From positions 930,001 to 994,000 of the forward strand of contig JAOTON010001814.1 of NCBI GenBank assembly GCA_034440635.1: a stretch of 64,000 nt of DNA, in the 5' to 3' direction. A program made the position numbers and the translations under genes. This document shows positions 1 through 11,682 of the stretch, one piece after another. How positions within the stretch are numbered: the stretch's first letter is position 1; every line of letters begins with the position of its first letter. This stretch comes from Lepas anatifera (taxonomy: Eukaryota > Arthropoda > Thecostraca > Lepadidae). Below the pieces are notes generated by a model that searched no databases, was not told where the DNA came from, and worked only from the letters and a program-made list of their open reading frames with translations.

Positions 1-264
1 GGATAGCATTTGGTGACACCCATAAGCCTTCAAAGGCTACGAGCGAGAGAAGAATGTTTTTTTCCACTTTGTTTTCAGGACAATAGAGCAGTCTGTGTGA
101 ACACTTTTGACACTTACAAAGCTGCATTTCCCGTCACAAAACATCCCACTTCAGAGGGCAAAGCAACAAACAACTTATACAGTTAGTTACATCTTGGTAC
201 CAAATGACGACGGTTGAATTACGTAATCTCAGTTTATTCCTATTTTTAGCAGCGCTCACGTAGA
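1..264. other. Unrecognised sequence at the left edge
   Basis: AT-rich DNA with no recognised gene, repeat or RNA. It ends where the first TTAA-flanked element begins. Confidence 0.4.
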
Positions 265-1112
265 TTAACACGCGCATTGACGGGGGGCGGGTACCCGCCC
301 CCCTCGGGTTTTTCGGAGATAGCAGAAAAACGGCGGCGCGTAGCGCCGCTTACTTGGTATACCTTTTCCCTCATCATTTTTACAACTTCTGTGAAAATTG
401 TAAGGTTAGGTCATCTCAGGTCAGGTCACCATTACAGGTCAAGTGACCCGACCTCAAAAAAGTTTAAGATAGCATAAGTCGGAGCAGGGTGAATTTTTTC
501 GATTGAATCTCATATCACATAATGGCCCCACCGAGCTCTCTAAAATATGTTCCGGTATTTTTGATATCGATGACCTAAGGTCAGGTACGAGGCATGACCT
601 CTCCATTAAAAAATACATAGGAAAAATGGTTTTTACGGAATAACTCAGTAACGGATGATGATAGAGCATTTATTTTAGCTGCATTAGACTCGCCTGGGCT
701 TTGCAGTTCTAATGATATGCATTTTATATAATTTGACCCTGACCTGACCTCAGGTCAGGTCAAATCCTTGATTTCACTTAGCAAGGTCAAATTATATATC
801 ATTCGATTCGGCTTGCTAAGAGGATTCATATAGTTTAAGTCGTTTTGCTCTATCTTTACCTGTTCAGATTTAATGGCTGAAAAACTGAATTTACATGTTA
901 TCCCTATGACGGGCATGTTTTGACCTCTCGTGACCTTAAATGTGACCTGACAAAAAAATAGTTCAAATGTTTGCGATGGAGAAGTGGATGGGCAGCCCAA
1001 CGCCGTTTACCGTTTTTCGCTACCTACCGTGGTTCTCGAGATCTTAGGGGGGCGGGTACCCGCCCCCCGTCAATGCGAAGGTGGCTCAGACCCCCGTCAA
1101 TGCGCGTGTTAA
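265..1112. mobile_element. Complete TTAA-flanked MITE-like element
   Basis: Seen: TTAA at 265-268 and 1109-1112. Just inside, an 18-bp perfect terminal inverted repeat, CACGCGCATTGACGGGGG, at 269-286 and in reverse at 1091-1108. A subterminal GC palindrome (GGCGGGTACCCGCC) occurs near both ends, around 285-302 and 1049-1067. The interior has no long coding frame and many AGGTCA/TGACCT hexamers, including a palindromic cluster at 731-765. A core near 785-825 recurs in the other TTAA elements of this window. A TTAA target duplication is typical of piggyBac-like transposons, but these termini do not start with CCC as classic piggyBac ends do, so the superfamily is an inference. Confidence 0.75.
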
Positions 1113-2120
1113 GCGTTTTGCGAAACCATCTTATCCTTAAATTTCGTTAGTTTGTTGTTTTGAAACGCAGTTGTATTTTTTATCTCAATATATGTATTCA
1201 GTCTTTTTTGCCTCTATGTTCTGCGTTGTATATGCTGTCCCAAATTTACAGGTGAATATGCGTTGTTTGGCTAAAAGAATGATTATATTCTGGGCTTGTT
1301 TTCCCTTCGTTAGACCAAATAATGCATCACTGAAGCTTAACCTTTGCCCCGGGGCTGGTACGAGCCACCTTCGCCCTGGTGGGGGGGGCTAAAAAGACCC
1401 CACAATCTCAAAAACTAAGAGAGCTAGAAAAACGCAAAACGGAAATCAAAAGCTCTTAAAAAATTATATCGAAAATACTTCGGTCATTTTTCTTGTCAGG
1501 TCAATATCAAGGTCACCAGAGGTCAAAATAGGTCAAAATCGCTCATATGAGGTATACTAAGAAAACCTCATATATCTCAGAAACTATGATAGCTAGAAAC
1601 ATTTTTCTAACACCATTCGAAAGCTCTTGAGTTGCTCTTTCATTACGGTGGCATTCATTTTCGTGTCAGGTCAAAGCCTAGGGAGCTATAGATCACTGAA
1701 TATTGGGCATATTCTTGGGAATGTCCATAGGCACCCATGCATAAGGGCGTTTCCTTTTTCGCTAATAACTTCCAAAACAAACAAGATATAGCCATAACTG
1801 ATGCACCATTGCCATCCCTCTCGTCAATACGAATCGAATGATATATAACATTGCTATGCCAGGTCAAATCTAAGAATTTGACCTGACCCAGGTCAACAGT
1901 CTGACCCCAGTCTACGCTGACCTGCGGTCGGGTCGGTTGTGCGCGCTCCGCACCGTACAATGCCCTGAGCCGTGCAGTGCGACCGGCGGGGCTCCGAGGG
2001 ACTCGGAAGTGGTGAAAATGAGAGCATGAGCTTTGCAAATGCATGTGATAGAACTTGGTGAGAGTGTTCCGTGAGGTGAGCTTTCGAGGTGGATTTTGCC
2101 GTTTTTGAGAGTCTCTTAAA

Positions 2121-3214
2121 ATGTCGGACACTGATGGCAGTGACTGTGACCGAGACTCCGTCTTTACGGACGCAGCTTCCGGAGCTGGAACAGACACTTC
2201 TCGGGGAAAGCGACAGCTTTCGGTAAGTGATATGGCGCGTAATCTCGAAAGAAAGCGACTCAAAAATATCAGAAAATCTGGTGAAAATAGCTCGCCACGT
2301 CAGCGAACGAAGTCCGTTCCCAGAGAAGAAACTGTCACTTTAGATGCCATCAAGCAGCTGATAGAAGCTGGAAACAATGATGTTATAAAATCTTTAGAAA
2401 GAAAGCTCGAAGCCATGGAAAAAAGATAGAAGTTCTAGAAAGGGAGCTGTTTGACAAAGACGCGGCGCTGGCCAGTCTCAGAAAGGAATGCGAGCATCGC
2501 AAAGAGGAAAATGAAGAGCTGCGGGAGAAAGTTGATGCCATTGACAGGAACAGGCGGCTGTCTTCCTTAATATTGACGTGCAAAGATTTTGGAACCCGCG
2601 CCCAAGGGGAGGACGTGGGGCAAAAGGCCGTGGTAAAACTCAACAGTCGTCTCCCAGGACTGCATCTCACACCAGTAGACATCCAAGTTGCCCACCGCCT
2701 GGAAGTGGACCACAAGGTCATTGTGAAGTTTTTGAGACGGAACGTGCGAGACGCCATATTTGAGCACCGCTTCGAACTTTTTCCTAAACGCGCCCCAGCT
2801 GGACGGATCAGCCACGGTCAGGGTAGTGCGCCCGACCGCCCACAGATGGCAGCGCCGCTGTTTCTGGCTGAGTCGCTTGTGCCACATCTGCAGCGGGTGT
2901 TCCAGCTGTTACTGGCGGCGCGTAGCCCAGGGCACGGAAGCAAGGTTGCTTCCGTGTTCACGCGTCGCGGTTCCGTCTACTTTCGGAGGACGTATGGAGG
3001 AACCAACATCATGGTGAAGGATGAGGAACATTTGCGGCAGCTGTTGGGTACTCTTCCGCAGCTGCCTTACCGTTCCAGACAGCAGCGCGGCTGGGCGCCG
3101 CGTCCTCACTCCGGCGCAACAACGTTGCTGCAGCCGAGCAGCGACCGTGCCGGCCCTGAGCCGTCGGCACGGGCCGCTAGGAACGCGGACCATGGGTGTT
3201 GTGGCTGCCTCTGA
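2121..3214 (+). pseudogene. LINE ORF1 protein (coiled coil plus Baculo_FP-like C-terminus), frameshifted
   Basis: Probable RNA-binding ORF1 protein of the LINE. The ATG at 2121 opens a charged, Ser-rich N-terminus and leads into a Lys/Glu-rich helix (about residues 75-135, from LDAIKQLIEAGNN to ELREKVDAID), a likely trimerising coiled coil. The frame is lost at a run of six A at about 2419-2424, with TAG at 2427-2429. A -1 shift there restores one continuous frame to TGA at about 3212. The second half has a pattern like the ORF1 or baculovirus FP25K-type domain: VAHRLEVDHKVIVKF, then SLVPHLQRVFQLL and SVYFRR. This is family resemblance by eye. Adjacent host gene function is not implied. The lesion could be decay or a homopolymer error. 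Confidence 0.65.
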
Positions 3215-5320
3215 GCGCGGAGAGACAGCAACTTCAGGAACTACAGCAGGGTCCGAGAGTGGACGGTGGTGTGGAGACGGCGAGCGCGGCAGCCAGCGCG
3301 AACTGGCGCCTCTGGCGTGCAGCGACGCCGCCGCGCCGTCTACCAGATGAGATGGTGGTAAACAGCGGATTGGTAATTGGCGTGCTCTAGCGAGTTGGCG
3401 ATCAGTCTTTTGCTTTTTGAAGTCCTTGTTCTTCTTGGTGAGCTTGGTAATGTGAGTGCTTAAATCACTGTTGAATTCAATAGAAAATATTTGTTCTCCA
3501 TAACCAGGATGTGTGTCGCTTATTTGTTCATTTTTTACTGTGGTTGTTATGACAGCAGTTTTCTGTGGCTTTAATCCACGTCTTATTTTCTTCACTTCCT
3601 AAGGTTAAAGTTAGTTGTGAGCCTAAGATAATGTGTCAGAGTAACATCATTCCAGGGGTGCTTCGCTTGATTTGGATTGCTGGATGCAAGTTATGTTGAA
3701 CTCGAGCTTAGGAAGATAAATTCAGCTGGAACCTGAGCCGAGGGGTCGGGACGTAATTTGTAACGAGGTTCTGATGTTGCTTACCCTGTAATTCGTTGGA
3801 GCTTTTGTCAGATCCTTTCGACACGGCGACGCGGCTGGGTCACCCGGCGGCCGCTCATCCAGCGTTTGACGCGGCCACCTCCACCTGGTTGGAGCGCCTA
3901 CGGTGCTCGACGTTCATGCGCCGGACGCGGCTGTGGGGCGGCCGCCGGGGGCCCGGTCGCTGGCGTTGTCTGCCGATGTAAGTAGTGTGGCCCGGTTCTG
4001 TGTGGTTGGTGTTATTTGATTCAACGTGATATGATCGTGCACCCTAGCGCCCCAGGCGAGCAACTAATACCACTGCGCTGTCTACCTGATCTGCACGAGG
4101 TGAGCGACTCCTGGATGGAACTTTATTCAGTCGTATCTGTAACTATGTTTCGTCCTTGGACAATGGTGTGACAGGAGCGCTCCTGGCTTTGGAATGCATA
4201 CGTGGATACGCAAGCAGTCTTTGCCATGGTCTTATTGACCAACATAGTAACGTAATAGTTTGCATGATGCTTAATCTCAGTATATTGGGTGCATTTGGTG
4301 TTTCCCACAACCGGCAATGCGCTGCATCTTTGTACTTAATGCCACAGTTGTTAACAAGGCAAAATGGATGATATTAATCTCGGCCCTGGTTTTCTTCTTT
4401 TTTTGCTCTTCCAAAGCTGTGTTCACAAGGCAATGTGTGGAATTTACAACCCGTCGATAATATTTTGCTTAATTTGGCTTATTACATTGAAGTCATGTTG
4501 AGCATGAACTTAGGACGATTGATTCAACCGGAACCCGAGCAGATGGGTTGTTACGTATTTGTGGCGAGCTTCCGGCGTGGTTTATAGGCACTCTAATTCG
4601 TTGGAGCTTTTGGCAGATCGTTTCGACATGGCGACGCGGCTGGGTCACTCGGCGGCCGCCCATGCAGCGTCTGACGCGACCACCTCCACCTGGTTGGAGC
4701 GTCTACGGTGCTCGACGTTCATGCGCCGGTCGCGGCTGTGGGGCGGCCGCCGGGGGGCCGGTCGCTGGCGTTGTCTGCCGATGTAAGTAGTGTGGCCCGG
4801 TTCTGTGTGGTTGGTCTCTTTTGCTCATGCACCCAGGAATCCGTCCACACTGGTTAGGGAACCGATTGATATGGTTGTCACTCGGGGCCCTGCTCTCGCG
4901 CTTAGTAGGGTCGGTGTACGGTATGTTGTGTCACATGGGCGTGTGTGAGGGGGATGGGGGGATAGGAAGCACAAACGGGCGGGTGTTAAAGGCTCAGGTA
5001 AATTTTGGTCGTCGGTCTATCAGAGTGGAGGTCCTTGTAGGCTCAGGACAAAATGTATTTAGTTTAAAAATTATTCAGCTTTTGGATGTTATTGTCTGTA
5101 TTCCGTCTTTTCTCGATTTTTAGGGAGGAACTTATTGGTTTCTACCGGTATAGTGGCCTTAACGCAACCGGTAGCTGGCCAAATCATCTATAGATGGCAG
5201 TGCAGGCGTGTTTCTTTAACAGCACAGACGTTTGTATCTGAGTGCGCTAGCCAGGTGAAGACAGAGCGGATCACTAAAGTAATTTGCATATCCCGTTACA
5301 GTCTGCTATAGTACGTAAAA
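3215..5320 (+). other. Inter-ORF spacer of the LINE, with an 805-bp-offset direct repeat
   Basis: This 2.1-kb stretch separates ORF1 from ORF2. A 220-bp segment at 3791-4010 recurs at 4596-4815 (offset 805 bp, about 95% identical by eye), with weaker similarity extending about 100 bp upstream (3690 and 4495). Short open frames in the two copies differ mainly at amino-acid-changing positions, so they are probably not coding. Each copy ends in GATGTAAGTAGT, a good 5' splice-donor match. On the minus strand 3400-3595 is open and exon-like. A spacer this long is unusual for a two-ORF LINE. Confidence 0.6.
3690..4815 (+). repeat. Two direct repeats (3690-4010 and 4495-4815)
   Basis: Copy 1 and copy 2 share a GC-rich 220-bp core with an 805-bp offset and no gap over the core. 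They could be promoter monomers, as seen in some LINE 5' regions, or a recombination duplication. Their position between the two ORFs argues against a simple 5' promoter. Confidence 0.7.
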
Positions 5321-8300
5321 ATGCCTGACCTAAAGGTTTTGACACTTAATGTCCGTGGGCTACGCTTGCCTGCCAAAAGACGCGCGGTTTTCCGTTTTCT
5401 CCACGGCAACTATCCTAATCATATTGCTGTCATTCAAGAAACGCATTCTTGCCCTCAAGACTCCCAGTATTGGAAAGCAGAGTGGGGTGCTGAAGCTATA
5501 TTTTCGCATGGTCGAAGCATTAAAGAGTATGGGGTCGCAATTCTTCTACCCAGATCTTTGTTAGGACTTGCTGGGGTTGATGTAAAATTTGCCTCTGACA
5601 ATGGACGGCTCATAATCGTTGATATAGTATTTCAGCAATGTGATGTTAAGTTGATAGCAGTTTATGCCCCAACCCAAGGTCAAAGAAAAGAGCAACTTAA
5701 TTTTTTCGACTTATTGAAACAGAAAGTCGAAAATATGTCGGAAACAGAAAAGAATCTATTGCTTCTATGTGGAGATTTGAATCTACATTTAACGCACCTC
5801 GATGCTAGGAAATCACACTTTGTTGTTTCAACCGCAGCAAAAAGATTTAATGACTTACTGAAAGAGCACGACCTAATAGAGCTGTGGCGGAATAGCAACC
5901 CTTCGCTAAGGAGGTACACATGGAGGCGCTTTGCACCCGTAATTCAAATGTCTCGGTTGGACTATATAGTTATAAGTGAGCATATGATGCTTAATAATGT
6001 GGTCAAACGAAATGGGATAAAACCATCTGTCCTCTCTGATCATTGCTTGGTTTCAGCAGAAATTGCACTGTTTTCGACAGATAAAAGTCTCGGCCTGTTC
6101 CGCTTTAGGAACGAGCTTTTGGAGGATAGCTGTTTTGTCCAGGCAGTAAAGACAGAAATCGAAAAAGCCACGAAAGGCGAGGAAAATTACTGTGACGTGA
6201 ATAGCTGGGGATTGAAGTTAGAAATGTTATGTAGCACGGTAAGAATAATTAGCTTAGGAAGATGGAAACAAAAACAAAAACTTAAGCGGGACGAGAATGA
6301 AAAGTTTTTAAGCCTGCTTGAGCAATGTGAACGCGAGATTAGTACACGGCCTAGTGATGAGTTAGTGACACGTTACCAGGAGCTTAAAAGTGTTGTAAAT
6401 GAGATTGAATTGGAGAAAGGCAAGAGAGCCATGATCTATTCAGGAGCTAAATGGGTTGAAGAGGGTGAAAAACCAACACGATATTTCCTGAATTTGTGCA
6501 AAAGTAGAAACATGAAGAAACAGATCAATGTTTTACGAAGAGAGGACAATCATTTGATAACGGGTAGCAGAGAAATATTGGCATACTGTAAGGAGTTTTT
6601 CCAAAGAATATATTCCGGCCGTGATGCATGTAACGTTGAAAGTCTGCAGGAGCGCAGCTCGCTGTGTGACGATTTCTTAGGGCACATCGAGTGCCCGCAA
6701 CTTAATGGCGCAGAAAGGACATTTGTGAAGCTCCAATTACTAGTTTTGAATGCAAGGAAGCCCTTAAAAGCATAATGAACAACAAGGCTCCTTCCGTATC
6801 GGGATTTTCTAAAGAATTTTTCTTGCACTTTTGGGATGATCTTGAAACAATTATTTTGAATTATCTGGAAGAAGCTAAAGAAAATGGAAAGTTTTTCGTG
6901 ACTCAAAGACGGGGCATGATTAATCTAATCCCTAAACGAGGTGATCAGACGCCTCTAAAAAATAAGCGAGCCATTTGTCTTTTAGACACATTGTATAAGA
7001 TTGTTGCCAAAGTTATAGCAAACAGGCTTATGGTAGTCATATCAAAACTTGTTTCGTCTGACCAGACGGGCTCAATCCGAGGAAGATATATTGGCATGAG
7101 TATAAGAACCATCGCCGACGTCATCGAATATTGCGATGCGGATAATCTGGATGGAATTCTAATGCCGTTAGACTTTCGAAATGCCTTTAATACCGTCGAC
7201 CATATATTCATTTACGATACATTGGTTAAGTTCAATTTTGGACCCCGTTTTATTGACTGGATAAGAATTTTGCATCGCGACCTTGAGCTCACGGTTATTA
7301 ATAACGGCTTTACCTCTCAGTGGTTTAAGCCTACCAGGGGTATCCAGCAAGGTTGCCCCGCTTCTAGTTTAATTTTTTGTCTGGTGGTCGAAATTCTAGC
7401 AATTAAAGTGCGTGCGATGACTGAAATAAAGGGCGTCACTATTTCAGGACAAGAGATTAAATTAGCCCAATATATAGATGACACTACAGTGTTTGTTACG
7501 GACAACCAAGCGGCAAAACATGTTCTGGATGTCACCCAGGACTTCGGATCCAAGTCGGGATTGCATCTAAATCTTGAGAAATGTTCTTTTATGTGGCTTG
7601 GCGCGCAGAAAAACTCTCAAGACACTATTTGTGGCCAAGTATCCAGTCAACAGGTTAAAATTCTAGGAATAAACTTTAGTGCCTTGCATGCATGTGATAA
7701 TTTCACGCCAGCATTATCAAGAATGGAACAGACGATTAATAACTGGACGCGAAGAAGTCTTACTTTGAAAGGAAATATAACGGTGGTAAAATCTCTTTTT
7801 GTATCCCAATTCATTTACGTAATGGCAGCTGCAACTATAGAAAAAAAGAACTTAGAATTAGTTCAGAGTAAAATAATGAAGTTTATTTGGAGAGGTCGGC
7901 CGCCTAAAGTTGCCCATAAGGTCCTGTATCAGGACACCGAATGTGGTGGTTTGAATGCTCCCAACATCTTTCACATGTACAGGGCGATGCGCGTCACTTG
8001 GCTTGGAAAATTTTTAGGGAGTACCGGTCCAACCATTTCCGAAATTCTCCGGAGAAGGATAGGTATGCGGCTCGGACACATTCTAAATGTCAATTATGGA
8101 GCACCATGGATAAATTCAAAACCAATCCCCTTATTTTATAAAGAAATGCTCTAATGGCTTCGCGAAGTAGTGCCAATTCCAGAACCGCGCAGCGGCGAGG
8201 ACGTGAGGAAACAGATTTTATGGAATAATACAGCTTTAGGCGTTGGTGGGCGTCCCTTTTTCTCCCGTGCGTTGTACAGTCGTAATATTTATTTGCTAGA

Positions 8301-9304
8301 TGACTTCTTTGACAGTCGAGGACAAATTCTGACCCACAACACCTTTAAAGATAGGCACTCTCTTGGCACATTGAACCCATTAAATTATATCAGTTGGTGC
8401 CACGCCATTCCTAACCACTGGAAGAGGCTTGCTGCCGGTTCAGAGCCGCTATCCGACCGGAGTAGAGATACGCTTGACCAAATTGCCATAAAAGGTACGT
8501 TGACTCCAATTCACTTAGTGAAGTCAAAATTTTTCAGGGTAAAATGGCTGAAACCTATCATACCATGCGCGCACAGCAAATGGATCAATGAAGGAGTCGA
8601 CTTCGCCGGGAAGTGGAAGAAAATACACACTCTCCCATTTACACTTACAAAATCTACCCGCTTACAGAGCCTGCAATACAGAATAACGCATAGATTTTTC
8701 CAACAAGACGTTTTTATGTAATAATTGTTGGGTTTAACGACGCACCAACTGCCAGGTTAGGCGTCGCCAACTCTCACCCTATTGGAAGGATTTTGGGATC
8801 AGATCGACTTATTCAGAGGCTCCGCCACTTGAACCGGACCGGTGGCTTAGAAGACAGTGCTATCCACTAAGCCACCTCATCCCGAGACGTTTCTTATGTA
8901 TTAGAAGGGTCATAGACGATCCGTTTTGTAATAACCGCGGTGCGGTTGACAGTATACAACACTATGTCGTTGAGTGCGAAGAGGTCCGGTTGTTTTGGAA
9001 TGACTTAGGTAAAAAAGTGAACGAAAAATTGAGCCCACGGAATCAGTTTACTCCTGATGGCAAAAACATTCTGTTTGGAAACCTATCAGCTTTAAAAGTA
9101 GTCAATTACATTATATTGATTGCAAAGTAGTTCATCGTATATCGTCGTGCACAGGATGAACAAGTTCACTTAAGTCATTTCATACCTTTTGTTGTAAAGC
9201 AGTTCAGCATTGAAGCGGTTATTGCTAGAAAAGCCAAAAGTATAAATAAGTTTGAGCAAAGATGGGCTCCATTCATCAACCAAAATTCCGAATTCAATCT
9301 TTAG
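5321..9304 (+). pseudogene. LINE ORF2: AP endonuclease and reverse transcriptase, disrupted
   Basis: Encodes target-primed reverse transcription functions. Residues 1-240 form an apurinic-type endonuclease with TLNVRGL, IQETH, YAPTQG, GDLNLH, SRLDYIVIS and SDHCLV in the expected order. The RT follows, with LIPKRG, LDFRNAFNTVDH, GIQQGCPASS and YIDDTTVF (Ile where most LINEs have Ala). The C-terminus has the DSIQHYVVECEEVRLFW region typical of L1/Tx1 proteins. Lesions: a 1-nt frameshift near 6715-6722 (the first frame stops at 6773-6775, overlapping an ATG as TAATG), a TAA at 8152-8154 in otherwise continuous frame, a SINE at 8721-8884, and a TAG at 9128-9130. The frame ends with TAG at 9302-9304. 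The ATG at 5321 is chosen because the EN fold begins directly after it. Confidence 0.85.
8721..8884 (-). mobile_element. tRNA-derived SINE inserted in LINE ORF2
   Basis: Read on the minus strand it starts GGGATGAGGTGGCTTAGTGG (A-box-like) and has a B-box-like CCGGTTCAAG. It ends with the tail GCAGTTGGTGCGTCGTTAAA followed by CAACAATTATTA. Target duplications AGACGTTTTTATGTA (8706-8720) and AGACGTTTCTTATGTA (8885-8900) flank it. The ORF2 frame resumes after it. Confidence 0.8.
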
Positions 9305-10238
9305 GCTGGTATCAATTACCTTCGAGGACTGGGTCTGACCGATCGGCGACTCCATCCACGTGGCTTTGTTTCGGTGTCGCGTGAAGCGTTTCCCGGGAGG
9401 GGGGGAGGGGGAGGGCCAGAACATGTTTCGTGTGTGATACATTTCAAGGTCTATGCTGAGTAGCAGCATGATTGGTTCCCGTGGCGAATTACAGGCTCTG
9501 CATCGTGTTATGTTCTTTGCTCGCATTCTTCGTCTATTTGACTTTGACCGTGTTGTATAATACATGGTTATTGAAAAAATTAAAATTAAAAAAGGTCAAC
9601 GGTCTGACCCAACTTGACCTCGTATAGTCATGATGTATATCATTTGACTTGCAGTAACTATTCAAACACTTCGGTGACAAAATAAAAGTTCTATCTTAGT
9701 TTATTCAAAATTTATAGAGTAAAACACCAAAAAATGTTTATTTGACCTAAGGTGACCTTTTAAAGGTCACAAGTCAAAATGTTTGGCATCCACTTCAGAA
9801 ATGGGCTAAGAGCAAGTCGTAACCGATGTTTGAAGTTGATTCCACCCATACTTACTGAGGAAAGCTCATTTCGTGATTTTCCCCATGTATTTACAATGGG
9901 GAGTTCATGCTCTGCACATGACCTTAGGTCACCAATATCAATAATCCCGGAACAAATTGTGTAGCTCCTGGTGGGCCCAATATGTGGTATGAGTTTCAAC
10001 TTGATCGATTGACCCTTCTTTTAGTTAAGCGGTCCTAAGCATTTTTGAGGTGAGGTCACTTTACCTGGCCTGGTAACCTGACCTGATATGACCTTGAGCT
10101 AAAATTTTCAGGAAAGATGGTAAAAATGATGAAGGAACAGCTGGAATAAGTTTGGCGGCGCTGCGCGACGCCGTTTTCTGGTCACTTTGGAATAACCCGA
10201 GGGGGGTCTAAAAAGACCCCCACCCGGGCGAAGGTTAA

Positions 10239-10571
10239 TGCAAGGGGATACCGTTATTAACGGTAGCGAGTTGGCTCTTAAAAGAACCCCAAATAGGTTT
10301 TTACGTCCTGGCAAAAGAATATAAAGTGTTAAAGTGCACCGGTGTGATACATATCTTCCATTTTTTCGAATCTGTTACCCCTGTACCTTTTTGTCGGAAC
10401 GCACCTGTGAAAATTTCGTAATTAAAGTGATCACAGTCTAATTGGTTTGAACGCTGATAAAGTATTTCATCAAATACGATCCCATTCCGTAGTATGCCCT
10501 TCCCCTTCCCACCGTTTCTGTGCTGCTGGCGTTTGTTTTAGAAGCTGGTCCAGGTAAAACTTTCTTGCATT
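10239..10571. other. Unrecognised sequence
   Basis: No gene, RNA or repeat recognised between the TTAA element and the next open frame. Confidence 0.3.
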
Positions 10572-10925
10572 TTGTGTCTTTTGCATGTTTCAATTCCTCA
10601 TTTATTTGTATTTTGTAGGCCCCCCATCCCCCTTACCGGTCTGAGAATGGTCTGTAATTTCCGGTTTGCTGAAGATGAACCCATAGATCTGGTATGGCAA
10701 GGGAGATTGTTTGATATGTTAAAAAGTTTGTTCGAAGACTCGGATATTTCCTGCGAAAACGTGAAAACTCATTATGTTTCCAGTGATATCGAGAATATCG
10801 TCTATAATCTTAATATTAGAGGGAGACATTGTTTCCAAAACAATCGTTATTCGATAATTTCACTTCGCTATTCTACCATAACGGTTCCCTTTGTACCTCC
10901 TTATAGCTGGAAGGGGCCTAAATGA
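10572..10925 (+). CDS. Open frame, possibly an exon or gene remnant
   Basis: I do not recognise this product. The frame is open for 117 codons. A pyrimidine-rich stretch ending in TTTGTAG at about 10618 resembles a 3' splice site, after which about 100 codons read as a mixed soluble sequence with acidic patches (AEDEPIDLVWQGRLF, LKSLFEDSDISCENV). There are no recognised motifs, and AT-rich flanks follow the stop. It could be a host exon, a retroelement remnant or chance. The peptide composition is more protein-like than most short frames here, which is the only positive evidence. Confidence 0.2.
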   Translation: MCLLHVSIPHLFVFCRPPIPLTGLRMVCNFRFAEDEPIDLVWQGRLFDMLKSLFEDSDISCENVKTHYVSSDIENIVYNLNIRGRHCFQNNRYSIISLRYSTITVPFVPPYSWKGPK

Positions 10926-11682
10926 ATATTTGTGACATTTAGCCACTATATCGCTGCCAAACTCGGAAATTTTCCCCGAGTTTATTTTTTTGACGATTCA
11001 TCTATGCTTTGAATAGCCAAGCGAGCTCGCACCCTCTTACTCCAGCTTGGAAGCAGTTTTTTTTGGAGGGGGTTGTTCTTGCTGGAACACTTTTGCTACA
11101 CAGGCTGGCTTGAGGAACAGCCAGAAATTCCCTACTTCGATGCCATTTAATCTCCCAATCTTTATTTGCGTGCAGAACGTTTTTTTGCGACTTGGGCGGC
11201 TCACCCCTCCCTATAATCTCATAATTTTGCTTTGAATTTCTGTTTTTGTGTCTTTTGGGAATCATGCCGTGTTACCAATATAAACCGTGTGGGAGATGAC
11301 AAGTGCCATTGATATCGTTATTCCGCCCTTGATTGTCAGGTCTCTTTGCTGTCAGATATTTAAGGTAGCGCTAATTGCTTTGGATAGAGATTCGGCGTTT
11401 TCTCTATAACGTGGTAATGAAGCACTGGATACAATGCCTAAACTTTAAAATCTTAGTTCCGGTGAGTCTAGCTTAAGTTCAGAAACCAGCTCAAAATCAT
11501 GAAGCACAGCAAAGGCTTCAGAGACAGATTTTTAGGGGGCTGTCTAAGCTGTGCAGTCCTGCGACGTGGTTCGGACCAAGCTCCTCAACACCATTTCGTC
11601 CTCTCAATCTCACATGGCATAATAAAATAAAGACGTAAGGATTATTCAAACACTATCCTATGTGCCATGGCCGTGCCTTTTC
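10926..11682. other. Unrecognised sequence
   Basis: AT-rich, no gene recognised. AATAAAATAAAGACG near 11621 is polyadenylation-like but isolated. Confidence 0.3.

Larger units (their letters stand above)
1908..9592 (+). mobile_element. Tx1/L1-like non-LTR retrotransposon, nearly full length
   Basis: Bounded by an 18-bp target-site duplication, AGGTCAACNGTCTGACCC, at 1890-1907 and 9593-9610 (one mismatch). The 3' end is an A-rich tail just before 9593. Order on the plus strand: short 5' leader, ORF1 (2121-3214), an unusually long spacer (3215-5320), ORF2 (5321-9304), 3' tail. The clade call rests on the ORF2 endonuclease and RT motifs and on the C-terminal region, which resemble the L1 superfamily, Tx1 branch. 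It has few lesions: one frameshift in each ORF, two in-frame stops and a SINE insertion. It inserted into the older TTAA element. Confidence 0.8.
1337..10238. mobile_element. TTAA-flanked AGGTCA-rich element split by a LINE
   Basis: Seen: left end TTAACCTTTGCCC at 1337 and right end GGGCGAAGGTTAA finishing at 10238, with similar subterminal blocks (CTAAAAAGACCCC at 1390-1402, TCTAAAAAGACCCCC at 10207-10221). Removing the LINE at 1908-9592 and one copy of its duplication leaves an element of about 1.2 kb. Both halves carry AGGTCA/TGACCT motifs and match the 22140-23087 and 17670-18652 copies. A core copy lies in reverse near 1815-1870. No coding capacity of its own is visible. Confidence 0.7.

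Noticed and set aside
3796..4786. Duplicated small coding exon in the LINE spacer
   Set aside because: Nine of eleven codon differences between copies change the amino acid, which is not the pattern of a conserved protein.
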